From an uncultured Bacteroidota bacterium (lineage in GTDB: Bacteria > Bacteroidota > Bacteroidia > Chitinophagales > Chitinophagaceae): DNA of 10,483 nt. The position numbers and the translations under genes are program-made. Under the pieces are notes generated by a model. The model was not told the DNA's origin. It made no database searches and saw only the letters and a list, made by a program, of their open reading frames with translations. How positions within the stretch are numbered: position 1 is the first letter of the stretch; every line of letters begins with the position of its first letter. The DNA lies in the NCBI GenBank assembly GCA_903851455.1, contig CAINOM010000685.1, forward strand, positions 1 through 10,483. Reading direction: 5' to 3'. Below, piece by piece: positions 6,717 to 10,483 of the stretch.

Positions 6717-7859
6717 TTACTCTTTCGTAACCCTGATCGTTTGCTTGTGCATTCCGTCAGAGTAGCGCAGCAGGTATATGCCAGCCTGGAGTCCGTCCAT
6801 ACTCACATTAAGGCTGCTGGTGTTGGCGCTTACAGCAACTGTTCTGATCACCTTGCCGGCAATGTCCATCAGCTGTAACTGCCCTGCATCACTATGCGTA
6901 CCATTGATCTTAACGGTTAGCTCATCTTTTACCGGGTTAGGGTAGGTAACAATGCTCACCACGTTTGTGGTGTTGCTTACAGCCGTTGAGGTAGCTGTTG
7001 TTGTGAACGTAGTAGACACCCATGCCGAAAGGCTCGTAGCGGCGCAGCTATCGCGCACAAATGCATAGTAAACAGTGGCTGGTGTTAACCCGGTTGGGCT
7101 ATAAGTAAGCGCTGTGGTTTGTGTTCCGGATCCCGCAGGGGTAACAGACGATGTACTTACCACATATTCAGAGCCTACTGAACCTCCCGGTTCAGACCAA
7201 TTCAACACAGCGCTCGATGTCGTCACGCTGCTCGCCGTGAGACCCGTCGGTATGCCGCAGGTGGTAGCGGTGCCGGAGATAAGCGCGTCATAGTCATGGA
7301 CCTCACCGGTGAGCGACGGAGAACTGATGCTGAATGCAGGACATGGACTTATCGCAGGATAAGTCGACTCGCCTGAAGAAACAGCTCTCATCCGGTGTGT
7401 ACCTGCAGCCGCTGTTGACGGGATGTTGATGGTAAAATTCGTTGAAGCGCCGGCCGCACCAAACGCGCCACCGCCAACACTCTCCGTAGAAGGATCAAAT
7501 GTGCCATCGTCATTAAAATCAATGAATATCTGCAGATTTGCCGGTGTGATGCTCGTTGCTGAAGTATTAGATACAACGGTGTAGGTGCCGCCGGCCGCCA
7601 TTGTTACAGACATGGAAGCGTGCATATCCCGGTAACAGGTAACCGGTGGCGTGCTGCCGGATGACGAACAACCCGTCCCCAGATCAGAGATTGATGTGGA
7701 CGCATCGCCGGTGATCGAAAAGTCATTGATCTCACTGCTTAACAGGCACCCCTGGAAATAAGTTGGGGTGCAATATTGTGCACTTACTTTACCGGCAAAC
7801 AGAGAGAATACAGTGGCGCACGTCAATGCGCATAACCTGGATAGAAATTTTGGTTTCAT
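6717..7859 (-). CDS. Type IX-secreted cell-surface protein with GEVED and fibronectin type III domains
   Basis: This 380-residue protein is secreted across the inner membrane by Sec and across the outer membrane by the type IX system. The start at 7859 is chosen because it opens a signal peptide (MKPKFLSRLCAL..., cleavage after VSA, residue 27); the open frame runs 33 codons further up without a better start. Residues ~28-186 resemble the GEVED domain family, with LQIFIDFNDDGTFD near 109-122, AAGTHRMRAV, and the signature in the variant form GEVHDY at 175-180. A fibronectin type III domain covers about 191-287 (GIPTGLTASSVTTSSAVLNW; LTPATVYYAFVRD). The last ~80 residues are a T9SS type A sorting domain starting at YPNPVKDELTV (306) and ending AGIYLLRYSDGMHKQTIRVTKE-like strands. 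Function is unknown; adhesion or substrate binding at the surface is plausible. No catalytic domain is visible. Confidence 0.9.
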   Translation of the reverse strand: MKPKFLSRLCALTCATVFSLFAGKVSAQYCTPTYFQGCLLSSEINDFSITGDASTSISDLGTGCSSSGSTPPVTCYRDMHASMSVTMAAGGTYTVVSNTSATSITPANLQIFIDFNDDGTFDPSTESVGGGAFGAAGASTNFTINIPSTAAAGTHRMRAVSSGESTYPAISPCPAFSISSPSLTGEVHDYDALISGTATTCGIPTGLTASSVTTSSAVLNWSEPGGSVGSEYVVSTSSVTPAGSGTQTTALTYSPTGLTPATVYYAFVRDSCAATSLSAWVSTTFTTTATSTAVSNTTNVVSIVTYPNPVKDELTVKINGTHSDAGQLQLMDIAGKVIRTVAVSANTSSLNVSMDGLQAGIYLLRYSDGMHKQTIRVTKE

Positions 7860-7976
7860 AATTAATTTATTTGGCGTTAATAAAAGGTGTATCAACAAGG
7901 TAATTAAACAATATGATATTGCATAATATTTTACCCATATTTGGTGTACATCAGGCAATTAAAAAAGGACCGGGTA
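7860..7976 (-). other. AT-rich intergenic leader of the T9SS-sorted gene
   Basis: These 117 bases lie between two genes on the - strand and are clearly AT-rich compared with the flanking coding DNA. They must hold the leader, and probably the promoter, of the surface-protein gene. I found no exact TAnnTTTG element. Near-matches such as TTACCTTG in the - strand reading are not convincing. A run of six T (- strand) follows the stop of the upstream DUF1579-like gene, but there is no strong stem before it. No small ORF worth calling is seen. Confidence 0.4.
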
Positions 7977-8486
7977 CTACGATCTCCGCTTGTAGTGAAT
8001 GCGCCAGTTGTTGGTCCAGGTCTTGCCTTCATCGATCGTAGACTCCCAATCCCACATAAACCTATCGGGAGTAATATCATAGAACACCATTCTGCTTTGC
8101 TTCATTTTGCCATCGGGTTGTAGCGTTGGTTCTGTATACAGGATCATGCTACCGTCTTTGAACGCACCCGTCAGTACTATATATGCGCCCTGGTCATCCA
8201 CCCATGTCTGCTGCCACAACTTTGTTTGCGGGTTGTATACCGACCAACTCTCGCCGGTGTACGCATGGGAGGGGTCATTAAAATGCTCGTGCACCAGGCA
8301 GCCACCCATTTCCTTCGTTACCCGGTTAGTGGCATGTACAGTATCATTGTAGGTAAGATCCCAGTCTCCAAGCCAGAAATCAAACTGGCTGCATTCAGCT
8401 GTAGAACATGGTTTGGCAGTGGCTTGCGCAGATACATTGTCAGACATAGCTATTGAAAATAAAATGATGAAAAGGAACTGCTTCAT
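7977..8486 (-). CDS. Small exported DUF1579-like protein
   Basis: This 169-residue protein has a signal peptide (MKQFLFIILFSIAM..., cleavage probably after VSA, residue 20), giving a mature protein of about 149 residues. Near the mature N-terminus it has FDFWLGDWDLTY (35-46), the hallmark opening of DUF1579-like, lipocalin/FABP-like barrels. Later strands fit the same type: GGCLVHEHF, SWSVYNPQTKLWQQTWVDDQGAY (in two pieces around 80-102), LTGAFKDGSMIL and MWDWESTIDEGKTW. These match the usual 'weight of evidence' pattern of alternating strands rich in Trp and Gly. Three cysteines (27, 32, 63) remain in the mature part. Members are thought to bind small ligands, but no reaction is established, so I assign none. 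It is 117 bases upstream of the T9SS-sorted gene and 56 bases downstream of the MORN-like gene. Co-transcription is possible but not shown. Confidence 0.78.
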   Translation of the reverse strand: MKQFLFIILFSIAMSDNVSAQATAKPCSTAECSQFDFWLGDWDLTYNDTVHATNRVTKEMGGCLVHEHFNDPSHAYTGESWSVYNPQTKLWQQTWVDDQGAYIVLTGAFKDGSMILYTEPTLQPDGKMKQSRMVFYDITPDRFMWDWESTIDEGKTWTNNWRIHYKRRS

Positions 8487-8516
8487 ACTTGTAAGGTATA
8501 GGGCCTGGACGGCACA

Positions 8517-8541
8517 TTTATCCCCCTGTCCGGTGGATAAA
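8517..8541 (-). terminator. Possible hairpin terminator after the MORN-like exported gene
   Basis: An inverted repeat (TTTATCC at 8517-8523 and GGATAAA at 8535-8541) gives a 7-bp stem. Beyond one mismatch, an inner CC/GG pair extends it around a 5-base loop. It starts 1 base after the stop codon of the - strand gene at 8543. No U-tract follows in that direction, so it may only stabilise or attenuate the transcript. Confidence 0.35.
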
Positions 8542-8542
8542 A

Positions 8543-9664
8543 CTACTCTACTATTTTCAGGTTTATACCATTGCCTTCTGTTTCGCAGTCGTTCATGGTC
8601 ACATCTACTGTATAAGTCCCCGGCTGGTATTCGCTCAGATCTACTGCAGTCACCCTGCCGCCCATTGCCGCGTAGTTACTCACTCTTCCGTCATCATCAG
8701 TAATGCTGAAATTAGTAACCGATCCACACCCTTTAATAAAGAGATAGCGGTCCTTCGACTTGCTCAGTTTTATGTTTTGCAGCGTTGTTACATTGTTGCG
8801 GTCTATGTGCGCACTCCATGCCGAGCATATGATCTTGTACGTAAAATGCGAACCCGCTGTTGCTATCGCTACAGTATCATAAAAACTGTATCTCGCCGGC
8901 TTAGGGGTATACTGTATCGTTACCGGGTAGGCCTTTCCTTTCGTAAGCGCAAGTGGCAGATCGATGGGCTGACCTTTCTTGTTGATAATATTGATATCGC
9001 CATTGGCCATGAAGTTGGTGATCGTGACATTGGTATCCGCAGTGATATTTATCACGTAGTTCACAGATGGCTTGGAGAGAAAGTTCACATTGAGCTCCGG
9101 CTCGGCATTTGAGATGTGCAACCGGTCATTCGGATAGTATTGCGTTATCTTGTTGGTGCCGCTGCCCGGCGGGTAAAATTCTTTTTTGAAAACGTGTTTG
9201 TCCAGGTAGGTGAGGTAGATGCTCGAGTCGGCCTCATAATTGGTGTAAGAATACTTCTCCAGTTCCCCATCCTCGCCATATTCCTTTCTTCCCAGCACTA
9301 TGCCGTTAAGGTACACCGTGCTCAGCATCAGCTTTCCTGTAGCGGTGTCATATTGATTCCACGTGCCATCATTTACCGATAAGGAATCATTGTCGAAATT
9401 GTAGGTGACAATATCTGCCCGGCTGGCTTTATACTTTACCGCCAGCTTGCCTATGTTGCTGCCTTCTTCCTGCTCATAGCGGGCGCTGTCATACTCCACC
9501 AGCGACATCACCTTGTAGTCTCCTTCCTCAATCACACCATAGGTTGCCTTGTCATATTTCCAATGGCCATAAGGTTGCCCCCTGCTGTTCAGATTATTCT
9601 GCGCCACGCACAATTGATAACAGCAGATCAGGCATAGAGACAGTAAGAAACGAGATCTTTTCAT
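8543..9664 (-). CDS. Exported protein of unknown function with MORN-like repeats
   Basis: I do not recognise a named family for the whole 373-residue protein. The start at 9664 is preferred over the in-frame ATG 6 codons upstream because it directly opens a signal peptide (MKRSRFLLSLCLICCYQ..., cleavage probably after CVA, residue 21). Right after cleavage comes NSRGQPYGHWKYD, and further on DGTWNQYDTATGKLM and NGIVLGRKEYGEDGELEKYSY. These resemble the strand-turn units of MORN_2-type repeats. The middle section (about 205-290) looks like an immunoglobulin-like beta-sandwich of the DUF1573/ASPM type: TITNFMANGDI, LPLALTKGKAYPVTIQYTPK and TYKIICSAW. The C-terminal ~70 residues (GCGSVTNFSITDDDGRVSNY to LKIVE) form another beta-rich unit with YQPGTYTVDVTM. 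It lacks a recognisable T9SS tail. It starts 22 bases after murA on the same strand and so may share that transcript. Confidence 0.75.
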   Translation of the reverse strand: MKRSRFLLSLCLICCYQLCVAQNNLNSRGQPYGHWKYDKATYGVIEEGDYKVMSLVEYDSARYEQEEGSNIGKLAVKYKASRADIVTYNFDNDSLSVNDGTWNQYDTATGKLMLSTVYLNGIVLGRKEYGEDGELEKYSYTNYEADSSIYLTYLDKHVFKKEFYPPGSGTNKITQYYPNDRLHISNAEPELNVNFLSKPSVNYVINITADTNVTITNFMANGDINIINKKGQPIDLPLALTKGKAYPVTIQYTPKPARYSFYDTVAIATAGSHFTYKIICSAWSAHIDRNNVTTLQNIKLSKSKDRYLFIKGCGSVTNFSITDDDGRVSNYAAMGGRVTAVDLSEYQPGTYTVDVTMNDCETEGNGINLKIVE

Positions 9665-9686
9665 CACAGGATAAAGATACAATATG

Positions 9687-10483
9687 CTAGCTGAAGGCTA
9701 TTCGCTGGATATCCGCGCCCAGTGCGTTTAGCCGCTCGTCGATGCGCTCGTATCCGCGGTCTATCTGGTGTATGTTTTGAATAATGCTTTTGCCTGATGC
9801 CGACAGTGCCGCAATCAGCAGCGCCACACCCGCGCGTATGTCTGGTGACACCATATTGATACCACGCAGCGGCATTTGCTTGTCCAGGCCTATCACTACC
9901 GCCCTGTGCGGGTCGCACAATACTATTTGTGCCCCCATCTCTATCAGCTTGTCCACAAAGAACAGCCTGCTCTCAAACATCTTCTGGTGTATCAGCACCG
10001 TCCCCTTAGCCTGTGTGGCCAGTACCAGCACTATACTCAGCAGGTCGGGTGTAAAGCCCGGCCACGGATGATCGTACACGGTAAGTATGGAGCCGTCTAT
10101 GAACTTCTGTATCCGGTAGTGTTCCTGTGCCGGTATATATATGTCATCCCCCGTTATCGATAATTCAATGCCCAGGTTCTGAAATGTTTCGGGTATGATG
10201 CCGAGATGTTCCGCATCCACATTTTTTATGGTGAGCTCGCTCTGTGTCATAGCCGCCAGTCCTATGAAAGAGCCTACCTCGATCATATCCGCCAGTAGCC
10301 TGTGCTCGCACCCGCGCAGTTTGCTCACGCCCTCTATCGTCAGCAGATTAGTGCTGATGCCGGTAATATTGGCACCCATGCTGATGAGCATGCGGCATAG
10401 CTGCTGTATATACGGTTCGCATGCAGCGTTGTAGATAGAAGTCACACCCTCCGCCAGTGTAGCAGCCATGATAAGGTTTGCAG
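9687..10483 (-). CDS. murA: UDP-N-acetylglucosamine 1-carboxyvinyltransferase MurA, C-terminal part (5' end outside window)
   Basis: MurA transfers enolpyruvate from phosphoenolpyruvate to UDP-GlcNAc, the first committed step of peptidoglycan synthesis in the cytoplasm. The frame stays open to the right edge (...ANLIMAATLAEG), so the internal ATG at 10469 is not the start; about 265 of the usual ~430 residues are visible. Family hallmarks are NAACEPYIQQLCRML, GVSKLRGCEHRLLADMIEVG, the WPGFTPDLLS segment that carries the catalytic-site Asp, ESRLFFVDKLIEMGAQI, SPDIRAGVALLIAAL, and the closing IDRGYERIDERLNALGADIQRI with the conserved PEP-contacting Arg. The PEP-binding Cys (or Asp) loop lies in the missing N-terminal half, so fosfomycin susceptibility cannot be inferred. 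The spacing to the following exported-protein gene is 22 bases. Confidence 0.96.
   Translation of the reverse strand, partial: ANLIMAATLAEGVTSIYNAACEPYIQQLCRMLISMGANITGISTNLLTIEGVSKLRGCEHRLLADMIEVGSFIGLAAMTQSELTIKNVDAEHLGIIPETFQNLGIELSITGDDIYIPAQEHYRIQKFIDGSILTVYDHPWPGFTPDLLSIVLVLATQAKGTVLIHQKMFESRLFFVDKLIEMGAQIVLCDPHRAVVIGLDKQMPLRGINMVSPDIRAGVALLIAALSASGKSIIQNIHQIDRGYERIDERLNALGADIQRIAFS

Noticed and set aside
7860..7958. N-terminal extension of the T9SS-sorted protein to 7958
   Set aside because: The extension lies in AT-rich intergenic DNA and would precede a complete signal peptide starting at 7859.
7961..7980. T-run after the DUF1579-like gene as an intrinsic terminator
   Set aside because: Six T follow the stop on the - strand, but no stable stem of adequate length precedes them.
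8107..8703. Plus-strand open frames opposite the DUF1579-like and MORN-like genes
   Set aside because: They are antisense to well-supported genes with signal peptides, and their products are low-complexity and rich in Arg, Cys and Ser with no family resemblance.
1057..9664. Defence island, phage or mobile element
   Set aside because: No nuclease, toxin, integrase, transposase or flanking repeats are seen, and genes flanking the block are housekeeping (recJ, murA).
9664..9918. Minus-strand open frame overlapping the end of murA
   Set aside because: It is an alternative frame of murA, whose conserved motifs cover the same bases.

Overview
The window reads as a chromosomal segment of a Bacteroidota bacterium, probably from the Chitinophagaceae or a nearby group. 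The support is a C-terminal type IX secretion (T9SS) sorting domain, a TonB-dependent receptor with an N-terminal carboxypeptidase-regulatory-like domain, AT-rich leaders without Shine-Dalgarno sequences, and a match to the Bacteroidota -7 promoter element (TAnnTTTG). I see no tRNA, rRNA, CRISPR array, transposase, integrase or phage gene. All complete reading frames look intact.

Layout. (1) Positions 1-981, + strand: the 3' two-thirds or less of recJ, a single-strand DNA exonuclease; its start lies outside the window. (2) Positions 1057-6660, + strand: five tightly packed genes that look like one functional unit. They encode a small exported PepSY-like protein, an exported YncE/YVTN-type beta-propeller protein, an OmpR-type response regulator, its sensor histidine kinase (overlapping by 4 bases), and a TonB-dependent outer-membrane receptor. 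(3) Positions 6663-6705: a perfect 20-bp hairpin that separates two convergent transcription units and probably terminates both. (4) Positions 6717-9664, - strand: three exported proteins. These are a GEVED/fibronectin-III/T9SS-sorted cell-surface protein, a small DUF1579-like protein, and an unrecognised exported protein with MORN-like repeats. (5) Positions 9687-10483, - strand: the C-terminal part of murA (peptidoglycan precursor synthesis), whose start lies beyond the right edge.

How the genes may work together. recJ and murA are housekeeping genes flanking an envelope-oriented block. The central five genes suggest a self-contained sense-and-import module. The kinase would detect a periplasmic or envelope signal, perhaps with help from the PepSY-like and beta-propeller proteins. 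The regulator would then tune the receptor and the exported partners. The substrate cannot be read from the sequence. There is no SusD-like gene and the receptor is only about 724 residues, so it is not a glycan-type SusC/SusD locus. A small cofactor, siderophore or metal complex is more likely. This is the most interesting part of the window, though each component belongs to a known family.
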